From Pseudonocardia sp. (GTDB taxonomy: Bacteria; Actinomycetota; Actinomycetes; Mycobacteriales; Pseudonocardiaceae): a stretch of DNA of 64,000 nucleotides. The DNA is taken from assembly GCF_029263155.1 (NCBI RefSeq), contig NZ_JAJCYB010000022.1, positions 1 through 64,000 on the forward strand, read 5' to 3'. The notes under the pieces are model-generated. The model saw nothing but the letters and a program-made list of their open reading frames with translations, was not told the DNA's origin and made no database searches. The position numbers were made by a program, and so were the translations under genes. Below are positions 43,612 to 52,222 of this stretch, one piece after another (positions within the stretch are counted from its first letter, which is position 1; every line of letters begins with the position of its first letter).

Positions 43612-46600
43612 CGGTACCGAGCACCCGGAACACGACCTCGACCTGGGCGTCGGCCGGGAGCCGGTCGCGCAGGGCGGCGAGGACCTCGTCGCGACCACCG
43701 CTCACGGTGCGGGCCGGGTCGGGTCGGAGCTCGCGCGCCTCCTGCTCCCGTGCCTCCCGTTCGGCGGCGAGCGACTCCTCGGCGGCGCGGCGACGCCGTT
43801 CCTCGGCGGCCCGCTCCCGCTCCCGCTGCTCGGCCTCCCGCCGCAGCTCCTGACGTTCCAGTTCCCGCCGTTCCCGATCCCGACGCTCGCGCTCGGCCTG
43901 TTCCGTGGCCAGCCTGGTCTCGGTCTCGCGGTCGCGCCGCTCCTGCGCCGCCTCCCGCTCCCGGTCGCGCGCGGCGTGGTCCTCCCGGTCGTCGGCGGCG
44001 ATCAGGTTCAGTGTGCCGGTGCGGGCCGCGGCCAGCACCGTGTGCAGCGGCGCCGCGTCCTCCCCGGCGGACGCGCCGGCGGCCAGGGTCTCGCGCAGCG
44101 GCGCGGCACCGGGGCGAGCCAGGTCACGGAGGCGGTCGAGGACCTGCCAGTCGGCGCCGCGCAGGGTCTCGGCGACCGCGCCTGCGGTGCTCAGGGTCCG
44201 GCCGAGCGAGACCAGCGGGTGCTCGATCGGCGCCTGCGCGAGCACGGTGACGATCCCGGACGGGTCCTCGGCGCCGCGCAGCTCGGTGAGCAGCCGGTCG
44301 GCGGCACCGGCCAGCGCGAGCCGTGCCGGCTCGGGGCGTGCCTGGTCGGGGCGGTCCTGGTCGGGAGGTAGCGGCACGCCGAGCCGGGGCAGGTACTGCT
44401 CCAGCAGGGTCACCAGCTCCGCGGCCGGCGACCGCAGCAGCCGGGCGGCGTCGGAGACGGCGGCGAACTGGGCGACCGAGCGCGGGGAGATGACCCGCTC
44501 GGGCACCGCGACCCCGAACAGCAGGCCGGCCCGTTCCACGGCGACCGCCCAGGCTGCCGGGTCGGGCAGCGTCAGCGGTCGCAGCACCATGTCGTCGCGG
44601 ACCTCGTCGAGCGTGGCCGGCGGGGGGACCTGCTGCCCGGCCCGCACCCAGGCGCGCCGGCTGAGCTCGGCGTAGGTGGCGATGACGAGGTTCTCGACGC
44701 CGGTCTCCAGCCCGAGGTCGGCCAGCCATCCCCGCACCCGCCGGACCGGCAGCTCGCTGCCGCCGTCGCGGGCCGCGCGACGCTCGAACTCGGCCTCCCA
44801 GTGCCGCGACAGCAGGAACGGGCCGCCGTGCAGCTCCCCGAGCTGCAGCGGGTGGGCGAGGCGTTGCAGCGCCGCCCGCTCGCTGCGGTCGGTCTCCACC
44901 CGCCCTCCGTCGGCCTCGGCTGCGCGGCGGACGACGGCGAGCACGGTGCGCAGCTCGGCGGCGGTGACCGCGGTCCCGCGACGCGCCGGGTCGAGCTGGG
45001 GGTGCTCGGGGTAGCTCGCGGCGAAGCACTGGTCGACCAGGTGCGTCAGGGCGTCCGGGAAGGAGCGGCCGACGTCGAGCCGGGGGGTCAGCGCCGGGTC
45101 CAGGCTGATCAGGTGGTCGGACCACTCCAGCACCCGGGCCGGGTCGGGCTGGGCCAGCCCGTAGGCCTGGCGCAGCACCTCCCGCAGCTCGGCCCGCAGT
45201 GCGTCACCCTGGTTGCGGAGCAGGTCGCGGGCGCGCTGGCGGTCCTCGGCGCCGAGGTGGGTGGCGTTCTCGTCGAGCCGGTTGCCCACCAGCAGGTGCT
45301 CGATGCGCACCAGCGTGCCCACCTTGGCCAGCACCGTGCCGGTGACGAACGCCGGCAGCCAGGCCACGCACCGGCGGGCGTGCTGCTCGCGCAGCTCGGA
45401 GAGCCGGTTGCGGTCCTCGGCGGCGGAGTAGGTGTCGGCGTCGAAGGGGAAGTCGAGGACGAGCCGCCACCGGCCGTCCTGCGCGGGGGTGAACACCTCG
45501 TCGCGCAGCTCGGCGCGGTCCCGCACATTGCCGTAGACGATCTCCACGGCCCGCTTGCTGCCCCGCCACACCACCGGGTGGCCGATCTCGAACGCGCCGT
45601 CGTCGGTCACGCCGAGCGCCCCGAGCAGCAGTTCCCGGAACAGCCGGCGGCGGGCGGCGTCGTTGTCGACGTGGGTGACCCGCTCCAGGATCTGGCCGAG
45701 GTCGACGCTGACCAGCTCGAGGGTGACGCTCGGGTCGTCCTCACCGCCGACGGTGAGCTCCGCGACCTGCCCGGCCCAGCTGCGCAGCCGCCTGCTCACC
45801 TCGGCGATCTCCTGGCCGGGGATGGGGGTGCGGACGCTGCCGTGGTTGAGCGCGGCGAGCCGGCGCGCGGTCATCCCGCCCATGGCGGGCACCTCGGGCG
45901 CCAGCGCGGCCAGCAGCAGCGTCTTGACCAGGCGGTCGTCGGATCGGAAGGCGACCAGCCGGGGGCCGCCGTCGCCTGCCTCGATCTGCTCCTCGGTGAG
46001 CTCGCGCTGGGTCAGCAGCATCGGCCGCAGGGTGCGGCGGTAGAGGGTGCGGGCCTTGTCGAACTCGTGCTTGAGCTTCTCGGTGAACGGCTGGTCGTTG
46101 CCGTCCGCGATGGCGTCGAACAGGTCTCCGAGCGGGACCAGCTCGCCCAGGCGCAGGTCGTCGCGCCGGTCGACGAGGATCTGCTGCATGAGTTTGAGGG
46201 CGGTGCGCTCGCGCTGCAGCGCCGAGGACACGTGCACCAGGGTTTGCATGAACGCCGGGCTGAACGGATAGGTGCGGCGGAACGCCTCGCCGTCGCCGTC
46301 GGTGAGCAGGATGTCGCGGGTGGCGCCCGGGAGGGCGTCGGTGCGTCGGAACGCGGTGGCGAGCAGGTCCCGCGCGGCGTCGTCGACCGGCGCGAGGATC
46401 CGCTTCTCGGCGATCAGCCCGAGGTTGCGGTCCTCGAGGGTGACGGTGAAGAAGCGCCCGTCCCAGTAGGAGAGCTGGTCCTGGAACGACAGCGTCTCCG
46501 CGCCGGTGCGGCGGGCGCCCATCAGCTCGCGCAGGTCGCGCTGGCGGGCGACGAAGCTGACGATCGGCACGGCGCGGCGGGCGTCGGAGGACTCGACGAG

Positions 46601-47509
46601 CTTGGCGACCTTCTCGGTCTCGCGGGCGACGAAGGCCGGGTCGCCGATCTTCCCGGCCAGCCAGAGGACGAGCTCGTCGAGGAACAGCACCAGTCCGTCG
46701 TTGCCCAGGTCACGGGCGTGCTCGCTGATCGCGGAGAGCCCCTGGTCGAGCGGCACGAACGCGTTGGCCGCCCCGGCGACGCTGTCGACGTAGCTGGGCA
46801 TGAACACCGGGACGGCGTCGGCGACCAGCCGGCGCGCGAGGCCGGAGTCCGGCGGGCCGTCCAGCGCGGAGTCGACCTCCGCGGCGGTCCAGCCGGTGGC
46901 GACGTCGCCCCAGTCCCCGTCGTCCCCGCCGTTCTCGTCGCCGCCCGCGGGCAGCCGGGCCAGGAAGGCCTCGGCCCCGAGCGAGTCGCGCAGGGCACGG
47001 GTGTCGGCGAGCAGCCCCTGCGCCCGGTAGACCCGCGGCAGCGGCGCGTCCGGGTGGTGCCGGCGGACGTGGGAGACGTAGCCGCCGAGGACGGCGGCCT
47101 CCAGGCTCTCCGCGCCGATGAGGTGGTAGGGCACCAGCATGAACCGGCGCTCCCCCAGCCAGGGGTGCGCGGCGAGGGCGTCGGCGAGCTCGGGGCGGGA
47201 CCGGGCCGAGGTCTCGCCACGCAGCAGCGCGTGCAGCACGGCCATGAAGTGGCTCTTGCCGGAACCGAAGGAGCCGTGCAGGTAGCTGGCCTTGGACCGG
47301 CCCTCGACGAGCGCGGAACCGATCAGGCCGAGTGCCTCGTCGAACGCGACCCGGAGCTGCGGGGTGATGACGTAGGAGTCGAGGGTGTCGCGGGCGTGCT
47401 CGACGCCCTCGGTGAGCCGCAGCACGAAGTCGCCCTGGTGGATCCGCTCGGGGATCCGGATCAGCTCGCGCAGCAGGGGCGCTCCGGTGGTCACCGGTGT
47501 CGTCGTCAC
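43604..47509 (-). CDS. pglY: PglY ATPase (type 2 BREX, BrxC-like)
   Basis: A 1301-aa AAA-type ATPase. It has Walker A GSFGSGKSH (about 79-87) and a Walker B-like LVLFLDELVLWL. Near the C-terminus is a long Arg/Glu-rich coiled coil (REREAAQERRDRETETRLATEQAERERRDRERRELERQE and beyond), followed by a short domain. Size and order match PglY/BrxC, the large ATPase of BREX. GTG start is preceded by GGGGGGA, with TACGCT at 47540-47545 on the minus strand as a likely -10, so this arm has its own promoter. Confidence 0.85.
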   Translation of the reverse strand: MTTTPVTTGAPLLRELIRIPERIHQGDFVLRLTEGVEHARDTLDSYVITPQLRVAFDEALGLIGSALVEGRSKASYLHGSFGSGKSHFMAVLHALLRGETSARSRPELADALAAHPWLGERRFMLVPYHLIGAESLEAAVLGGYVSHVRRHHPDAPLPRVYRAQGLLADTRALRDSLGAEAFLARLPAGGDENGGDDGDWGDVATGWTAAEVDSALDGPPDSGLARRLVADAVPVFMPSYVDSVAGAANAFVPLDQGLSAISEHARDLGNDGLVLFLDELVLWLAGKIGDPAFVARETEKVAKLVESSDARRAVPIVSFVARQRDLRELMGARRTGAETLSFQDQLSYWDGRFFTVTLEDRNLGLIAEKRILAPVDDAARDLLATAFRRTDALPGATRDILLTDGDGEAFRRTYPFSPAFMQTLVHVSSALQRERTALKLMQQILVDRRDDLRLGELVPLGDLFDAIADGNDQPFTEKLKHEFDKARTLYRRTLRPMLLTQRELTEEQIEAGDGGPRLVAFRSDDRLVKTLLLAALAPEVPAMGGMTARRLAALNHGSVRTPIPGQEIAEVSRRLRSWAGQVAELTVGGEDDPSVTLELVSVDLGQILERVTHVDNDAARRRLFRELLLGALGVTDDGAFEIGHPVVWRGSKRAVEIVYGNVRDRAELRDEVFTPAQDGRWRLVLDFPFDADTYSAAEDRNRLSELREQHARRCVAWLPAFVTGTVLAKVGTLVRIEHLLVGNRLDENATHLGAEDRQRARDLLRNQGDALRAELREVLRQAYGLAQPDPARVLEWSDHLISLDPALTPRLDVGRSFPDALTHLVDQCFAASYPEHPQLDPARRGTAVTAAELRTVLAVVRRAAEADGGRVETDRSERAALQRLAHPLQLGELHGGPFLLSRHWEAEFERRAARDGGSELPVRRVRGWLADLGLETGVENLVIATYAELSRRAWVRAGQQVPPPATLDEVRDDMVLRPLTLPDPAAWAVAVERAGLLFGVAVPERVISPRSVAQFAAVSDAARLLRSPAAELVTLLEQYLPRLGVPLPPDQDRPDQARPEPARLALAGAADRLLTELRGAEDPSGIVTVLAQAPIEHPLVSLGRTLSTAGAVAETLRGADWQVLDRLRDLARPGAAPLRETLAAGASAGEDAAPLHTVLAAARTGTLNLIAADDREDHAARDREREAAQERRDRETETRLATEQAERERRDRERRELERQELRREAEQRERERAAEERRRRAAEESLAAEREAREQEARELRPDPARTVSGGRDEVLAALRDRLPADAQVEVVFRVLGTGG

Positions 47510-47539
47510 AGTGGGCGTCCCCCCGTTGGTGCTCGGGGA

Positions 47540-47545
47540 AGCGTA
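47540..47545 (-). promoter_or_regulatory. -10 box of the pglY-pglZ-brxD-brxHI arm
   Basis: TACGCT on the minus strand, about 30 bases before the pglY GTG. It would give a short leader containing the G-rich ribosome site and shows that the left BREX arm need not depend on the pglW/pglX promoter. Confidence 0.4.
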
Positions 47546-47575
47546 GTGGAGCGACCCGGCGTCCGCGGACGGCGG

Positions 47576-48007
47576 TTACGGCCGCACGTTCGGGTCGAAC
47601 GTCGCGATCCCGAGACCGCTCCACGCGGCCAGCAGCCGGGCGTCCCCCGATGCCGCGACGAGATCGGGATCGGCGAGCTGCTCCGCCGCAGCGCAGTGCA
47701 CCGCGTCGTAGCCGCGCAGAGCGCACCGGTCGGCGAGGGCCGCAGCCCGGCGGACCAGCGCATCGTCGAGGCCGATGACGTCGATCTCGGACCACATCCG
47801 CTCCAGCAACGCGAGGCTCTGCTCATGGGCGCGCCGGCCGAGCCGATCGGCCCGGTACGCGGCCGCGAGCGCCGCGGCGGTCTCGACGAAGGTGGTGCGG
47901 CATGTCGCCACGTCGTCCGCGTCGTCCCAGAACCGTCGACAGGCGGCGCTCCCGTCCTCGGCGACGAGCAGCGGGACGACGACCGACGTGTCGAGGTAGC
48001 CGATCAC
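47576..48007 (-). CDS. vapC: PIN-domain toxin, VapC family
   Basis: A 143-aa PIN-fold ribonuclease. The four acidic active-site residues are in place: Asp6 (YLDTS), Glu42 (FVETA), Asp101 (GYDAVH) and Asp122 (SGDARL). VapC toxins cut tRNA or rRNA until bound by the antitoxin. GTG start overlaps the antitoxin stop (GTGA). It lies just upstream of pglY on the same strand, inside the defence island, but a separate -10 box precedes pglY. Confidence 0.87.
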   Translation of the reverse strand: MIGYLDTSVVVPLLVAEDGSAACRRFWDDADDVATCRTTFVETAAALAAAYRADRLGRRAHEQSLALLERMWSEIDVIGLDDALVRRAAALADRCALRGYDAVHCAAAEQLADPDLVAASGDARLLAAWSGLGIATFDPNVRP

Positions 48008-48258
48008 CGGCGTTGGTCGTCGATCAGGTCGGACACCGGACCGTCGGCGTGCACCGGGTCGGGGGCGGGCGACTTGCGCCGGGTCGCACCGGTGACCCGG
48101 CCCTCGGCCCGCAGCCGCTCCAGACGCGTCGGTGCCGCCACGGGGACGATCCGGGCGATCGGGCGGCCGTTGTCGGTGACGGTGAGGGTGCGGCCCTCAC
48201 GAACCTGCGCGAGGTGACGGCTCAGCCCGTCGCGCAGCTCCCGGATGCCGATCTCCAT
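48004..48258 (-). CDS. vapB: Phd/YefM-type antitoxin (VapB)
   Basis: An 84-aa antitoxin. The N-terminal DNA-binding/dimer domain is IGIRELRDGLSRHLAQVREGRTLTVTDNGRPIARIVPV, the classic Phd/YefM pattern. The charged C-terminal tail (about 45-84) would bind the PIN toxin. GAGAGG precedes the ATG; a TACAAT -10 is at 48303-48308 on the minus strand. An inverted repeat flanks the promoter, consistent with autoregulation. Confidence 0.84.
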   Translation of the reverse strand: MEIGIRELRDGLSRHLAQVREGRTLTVTDNGRPIARIVPVAAPTRLERLRAEGRVTGATRRKSPAPDPVHADGPVSDLIDDQRR

Positions 48259-48275
48259 GGCCTACCTCTCGCGAC

Positions 48276-48318
48276 GCGATGTGACCACTTTCGGCCTGGC
48301 CAATTGTAGCCACATCGC
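48276..48318. promoter_or_regulatory. Inverted repeats flanking vapB promoter
   Basis: GCGATGTG (48276-48283) and its complement CACATCGC (48311-48318) bracket the TACAAT -10 box at 48303-48308 (minus strand). The similarity extends to 11 of 13 bases. A probable site for VapB or VapBC autorepression. Confidence 0.45.
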
Positions 48319-48408
48319 AGCCGACAAGGGTGGACTTCACGAGCGGGGCTCACCTCGGTCGGTGCCGATCCGGACGCCCTCCACGCAGTCGCACGGTTCT
48401 GTCGGGGG

Positions 48409-48424
48409 TCGAATGTATGTTCGC
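48409..48424. promoter_or_regulatory. LexA-type SOS box over HNH gene promoter
   Basis: TCGAATGTATGTTCGC matches 10 of the 12 specified bases of the actinobacterial LexA consensus TCGAAC-N4-GTTCGA. It overlaps the TATGTT -10 box (48416-48421), which lies 6 bases before the ATG at 48428. LexA would therefore cover the core promoter of a leaderless gene. Confidence 0.6.
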
Positions 48425-48427
48425 CTC

Positions 48428-50338
48428 ATGCAGCAGATGGCCGGCCCCGACGCCCTGGCAGGGATGCCGCCGGGGCCGGGGCTGGCGGCCGCGCTCGCCG
48501 CGGTCGACGCCGGCCGGGTGCCGCCGGAGCGGGCGGTGGAGGTGCTGCGCGCGCGGTACCGGCAGCTCGCGCACGAGCAGGCCGGGGTGCTGGCGGCGAT
48601 GGTCGCGGTGTCGCGAGCCGTCCCCGGATCCGCCGAGCGCGCGGCGGCGCCACAGGAGTGGGCGGCCGGGGAGATCGCCGCGGCGCTGACGCTGACGGCC
48701 GGGTCGGCCGGCTGGGAGCTGTCCTTCGCCGAGACGCTGGTGACCGCGCTGCCCCTGGTGCACGCCGCCCTCGCCGCCGGCCGGATCGACCGGGCGAAGG
48801 CGCGGGTCTTCGCCGACCACCTGGGCCCCGACGTGTGCGAGCTGACCGGAGCGCAGGTGGCGGCGCTGTGCGGCCGCTTCCTCCCGATGGCTCCCGCGCT
48901 CACGGCCCGGCAGCTGGCGGCGCGGATCCTGCGCGCGGTGCTGGCGATCGACCCGGGTGCAGCCGCCCGGCGCTACCGGCGCGCCGTGCGCGAACGCGGG
49001 GTCAGCCTGTACCTGGGGCGCGACGGTGCGGCCACCCTGGTCGGCGACGGACTGCCGGCCGCCGAGGCCGCCGCGGCGGCGGCGCGGCTGGACCGCCTGG
49101 CCGCCACCGCGCGCCGGGCCGGCTGCCCCGGCGGGCTGGCCGCGATCAGCGCCGACCTGTACCTGGGGATGCTCGACGGCTCGTTCCACGGCCTCGCCGA
49201 GGCCGAGATCGTCGACGAGCTGCGGCGCCGGCGGCGCCCCGAGGACGAGGACCCGGACGACGACAGCTCCGGGGGGAGTGGCGCGGGCGGGACCGGGGAC
49301 GACGCCCGGGCCGAGGACCGCGGCGAGTCCGCGAACGGCAACGGCGGGGTCGCCATCGGCACCGCGGGCTCGGCCGGGACCCCAGGCGGGGTCTCGGGAG
49401 TCGGTGCCGGGGCCTCCCCCGCGACCGTCGGCGGCGAGGACGGGTCGGCTCGAGCATCCGGTGACGGGGGCGAGCCGCGCGGGGTGCGCGACGGGATCGA
49501 GGTCCGGGTCGGGCTGGGCACCCTGCTCGGCCACGACGAGCGGCCGGGCGAGATCGCCGGGCTCGGCCCGGTCACCGCGCCCGCGGCCCGCGCCGCGGTC
49601 GCCGCCCAGCGTCTCGGTGCGGAGTGGCGCTTCGCCGTCACCGGTCCCACCGGCGAGCTGTCGCTGGCCGGCGTCCTGCGCCGGCGCCCCGCCCGGGCCG
49701 GCTCGGCGCCGACCGGCTCCGACCGCTCCCGCGGCGGCGTGGTGGAGATCAGCGTTCCCGCCGCGGAGCTCGCCGATCTGGTCGGCTCGCCGGGCCCGTG
49801 GCGCGGGGTCGTCGAGGAGATCGCCGCGCGGTACGCCGACCGCGACCGGCTGCTCACCCGCCTGGACGACCGGGCGGGCAGCCGGTTCGTCCGCGGCGCG
49901 CTGGCCCGGCACGTCCAGGTCCGCGACCGCACCTGCATCCACCCCGGCTGCGACCGCCCGGCGGTCACCGCCGACCTCGATCACACCCGCGACGTGGCGC
50001 TCGGCGGCACGAGCACCGAGGCGAACGTCGGGCCCACCTGCCGCCGCCACCACCGCTACAAGCACGACCTCGGCTGGCGCCTGTGCCAGCCCTCTCCCGG
50101 CTGTTTCGAGTGGACCAGCCCGCTGGGCCGGGTCTACCGCACGCGCGGCGAGCCGATCCATCACGATCTGCCCCCGCCGGTGCCGGGCCCGGTCGAGCCG
50201 CCCGCCGAGGACGCCGGTGGGACGCGCCTGGACGTGCCGATCCTGTGGCGGCCGACCCGCCGCACGGCGGCCGCGAGACCCGTGCCCGCCGGACCCCCGA
50301 CGGTGGACCGGCGCGACGACGACCCACCACCCTTCTGA
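48428..50338 (+). CDS. DUF222 / HNH endonuclease (13E12-repeat family)
   Basis: A 636-aa protein. The N-terminal DUF222 domain (about 1-240) is helical and Ala-rich. An acidic low-complexity linker follows (about 255-335). The C-terminal HNH nuclease has CIHPGCDRPA, TADLDHTRDVALGG and NVGPTCRRHHRYKHDLGW, giving the two cysteine pairs, His-Asn-His residues and metal site. Members occur in many copies in actinobacterial genomes (13E12 repeats of Mycobacterium tuberculosis), some induced by DNA damage. Start ATG 48428 is chosen because TATGTT ends 6 bases before it (leaderless); an in-frame ATG at 48413 lies inside the SOS box. Role in defence or repair not established. Confidence 0.83.
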   Translation: MQQMAGPDALAGMPPGPGLAAALAAVDAGRVPPERAVEVLRARYRQLAHEQAGVLAAMVAVSRAVPGSAERAAAPQEWAAGEIAAALTLTAGSAGWELSFAETLVTALPLVHAALAAGRIDRAKARVFADHLGPDVCELTGAQVAALCGRFLPMAPALTARQLAARILRAVLAIDPGAAARRYRRAVRERGVSLYLGRDGAATLVGDGLPAAEAAAAAARLDRLAATARRAGCPGGLAAISADLYLGMLDGSFHGLAEAEIVDELRRRRRPEDEDPDDDSSGGSGAGGTGDDARAEDRGESANGNGGVAIGTAGSAGTPGGVSGVGAGASPATVGGEDGSARASGDGGEPRGVRDGIEVRVGLGTLLGHDERPGEIAGLGPVTAPAARAAVAAQRLGAEWRFAVTGPTGELSLAGVLRRRPARAGSAPTGSDRSRGGVVEISVPAAELADLVGSPGPWRGVVEEIAARYADRDRLLTRLDDRAGSRFVRGALARHVQVRDRTCIHPGCDRPAVTADLDHTRDVALGGTSTEANVGPTCRRHHRYKHDLGWRLCQPSPGCFEWTSPLGRVYRTRGEPIHHDLPPPVPGPVEPPAEDAGGTRLDVPILWRPTRRTAAARPVPAGPPTVDRRDDDPPPF

Positions 50339-50346
50339 CACCGGCC

Positions 50347-50931
50347 TCAGCCCAGCTGCCACTCCCACCCGGCGGCCGCCCCGAGGTCGAGCACGAGCGT
50401 GCCCGGGCCCTCGGGCAGGTCCAGCACCACCGGGTAGTCGTAGCTGCGGTTCGGGCGCAGCTCCATCGGCGAGTCGTAGCCGCACGAGGTGGCGGCCGAC
50501 ATCGTGCCCAGCTCGCCGTGTGAGCGCCCGTCGGCGTCGACGAACTCGAAGGAGTGCGCGGTCGGGTTGAGCAGGACCAGCATCCCCTCGGCGTCGTCGA
50601 AGGTCTGCACCGCGACCGGGAGCTCGACGAAACGGCCGTTCTCCGGGCCGTCACCGAATCCCTGGTCGCAGGTGGCCTCCACCGGGTCGCCGAGGGTGAA
50701 CTCCATCAGCGGCTCACCGCCGTCGGGACCGATCTGCGCGGCCTCGCCGAACTGCTTGGGCAGGTTGCCCAGGTCGCTGAGCCCCTCCGGCTGGGCCGCC
50801 GGGGCCGGCGCGGCGGGGACCGCGCCGTCCGGGGCGGCGCCCTCCGGGATCGAGCCCGCGCACCCGGTGAGAAGGGCGAGGGCGGTGACGGCGAGGACGG
50901 CGATGCGGGCGATGCGGGCGATGCGGCTCAT
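50347..50931 (-). CDS. Lipoprotein of unknown function
   Basis: A 194-aa protein with signal peptide and lipobox ALLTGC (Cys about 24), a Pro/Ala linker (about 30-55) and a beta-rich domain with two cysteines (VEATCDQ; TSCGYDSP) probably disulfide-linked outside the membrane. It resembles small actinobacterial lipoproteins with an immunoglobulin-like fold, but no family is certain. It converges with the HNH gene (8 bases apart) and is divergent from the secreted-protein operon. Confidence 0.7.
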   Translation of the reverse strand: MSRIARIARIAVLAVTALALLTGCAGSIPEGAAPDGAVPAAPAPAAQPEGLSDLGNLPKQFGEAAQIGPDGGEPLMEFTLGDPVEATCDQGFGDGPENGRFVELPVAVQTFDDAEGMLVLLNPTAHSFEFVDADGRSHGELGTMSAATSCGYDSPMELRPNRSYDYPVVLDLPEGPGTLVLDLGAAAGWEWQLG

Positions 50932-51244
50932 GCGGTTCGTGCTCCCCTGTCGGGTTCGGGTACACCCGTGTCACCGTGCGCCGGCGGCCCGCCATTAGCA
51001 GGCCGTCGCGGATCGACACCGGTCTGCAACCTCGGAGGGTGCCGACCGACCGTGGGCGTCCCTCGGCGAACGCGGAGCCGATCGGGCGGGCTGCGGTCCC
51101 GATGCCGCCACACAGCGGAGGAGGCGGCACCGTAACGACACGGAGCGCCCCGACGACCTCGTCGACACTTGACGGGTCGACACTGACGGGACGGCCGGCA
51201 GCGGAGCCGCGTCCGCCGCGGTCGGCCAGGCGGGAGTGCTCGGA
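50932..51244. other. 313-base intergenic region between divergent lipoprotein and secreted-protein genes
   Basis: No gene is supported. For the lipoprotein (minus) a GGGGAG ribosome site is visible near its start. For the plus operon, two near-identical copies of GTCGACACT(T)GACGG lie in tandem at 51161-51175 and 51176-51189, the first containing TTGACG, about 55-85 bases before the start. These could be a promoter element or regulator site. I see no clear -10 box. Confidence 0.35.
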
Positions 51245-52222
51245 ATGCGATCCGGGGTTGCTCGACGACGCTCGTGCTGGACGGCCGTGCTCGGGGTCGC
51301 CGTCCTGTCGCTCACGCTGCTGTCGGGGCCTCGCCCGGCATTCGCACAGGACGTCCGGACCATCACCATCTCCCCCGGGTCCGGCGCCGTCGGTACCACC
51401 GTCACGATCAACGGCACGGGATGGGATCACGACACCTACGCGGGCGGCGTCACCATCGAGGTCGCCCAGAACTACGGCAACGGCAACCTGGAGCTCCTCG
51501 CTCGCCTCCGGACCGGACCGGTCACGGACGGCAGGTTCACCGCGACGACGACCGTCCCGGATACGGCGCAGCCGGGCCAGGTCAGTTTCAGCGCGGTCAC
51601 CGGCTCGGGAGGCCCGACGGCTGCGAGCCGGAAGAACTTCACCGTCACCGGCTCTCCCCCGGCCGACCCACCACCCGACAACCCACCGCCCGTAGACACG
51701 CCACCGGACCAGCAGCAGCCACCGGCCGACGGATCGGGCGACGGACGGCCGTCCGTGCCGGGGACCGATCCGGATCCCGGATCGACGACACCCGAGCTGG
51801 GCTCGAGGTGCTCCCGACGAGATCGGATCCTTCATCGCCGGGAGCACCTCGTGACCGCGCCGCGGCACCTCCGCCCGGCGATCCTCCTCGCGCTGACGGC
51901 CGCGCTCGCCTGCGGGTGCAGTGCGGACTGGTCGGAGCTGGAGGAGAGGGCGACCTCCAGGACGCCCGCCCAGCAGGCCGAGATCCTCGATCCCGACGTC
52001 CGGGCGTCCTTCCTGGAGACCGGCGAGCCGCTGCTGCCGGCCGGGTCGACCCTGCAGGTGGCCGAGGAGACGTTCGCCGAGACCACGCCCGGCTACGCCG
52101 AGGTCGAGGCGGAGGTACGCGGACCGGAGCCCGGCCGGTACCTGCTCCGCCTCACGCGGGACGGCTCGAGGTGGCTGATCCTGCATTCCGTGGCGCTTCC
52201 CGCCCAGGACGGCGGATCGTGA
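51245..52222 (+). CDS. Secreted beta-domain protein in frame with a second signal-bearing protein
   Basis: A 325-aa open frame. From ATG 51245 (GGGAG eight bases upstream) there is a signal peptide (WTAVLGVAVLSLTLLSGPRPAFA), an IPT/TIG-like beta domain (TITISPGSGAVGTTVTINGTGW ... FTVTG), and a Pro/Asp-rich linker (about 145-190). With no stop codon, a second hydrophobic signal-like segment (PAILLALTAALACGC) and a small domain follow. Either one protein with an internal membrane span is made, or the second part is translated separately from GTG 51851 (listed below). A frameshift that removed an original stop is also possible. Followed by TGATG overlap with the next gene. Confidence 0.55.
   Translation: MRSGVARRRSCWTAVLGVAVLSLTLLSGPRPAFAQDVRTITISPGSGAVGTTVTINGTGWDHDTYAGGVTIEVAQNYGNGNLELLARLRTGPVTDGRFTATTTVPDTAQPGQVSFSAVTGSGGPTAASRKNFTVTGSPPADPPPDNPPPVDTPPDQQQPPADGSGDGRPSVPGTDPDPGSTTPELGSRCSRRDRILHRREHLVTAPRHLRPAILLALTAALACGCSADWSELEERATSRTPAQQAEILDPDVRASFLETGEPLLPAGSTLQVAEETFAETTPGYAEVEAEVRGPEPGRYLLRLTRDGSRWLILHSVALPAQDGGS
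51804..51851 (+). promoter_or_regulatory. 13-bp perfect hairpin over internal ribosome site
   Basis: CGAGGTGCTCCCG (51804-51816) pairs perfectly with CGGGAGCACCTCG (51839-51851) across a 22-base loop. The right arm contains GGGAG, six bases before GTG 51851, so in RNA the internal start would be sequestered unless upstream ribosomes open the stem. Confidence 0.5.
51851..52222 (+). CDS. Possible separate lipoprotein from internal GTG
   Basis: A 123-aa product starting VTAPRHLRPAILLALTAALACGCSADW, a good secretion signal with candidate lipid-anchor cysteines (about 22 or 24), then a small alpha/beta domain (ATSRTPAQQAEILDPDVRASF ... RYLLRLTRDGSRWLILHSVALP). GGGAG lies 6 bases before the GTG but inside a stable hairpin. 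It is in the same frame as, and inside, the 51245 ORF. The resemblance to a complete lipoprotein favours an originally separate gene. Confidence 0.5.
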   Translation: MTAPRHLRPAILLALTAALACGCSADWSELEERATSRTPAQQAEILDPDVRASFLETGEPLLPAGSTLQVAEETFAETTPGYAEVEAEVRGPEPGRYLLRLTRDGSRWLILHSVALPAQDGGS

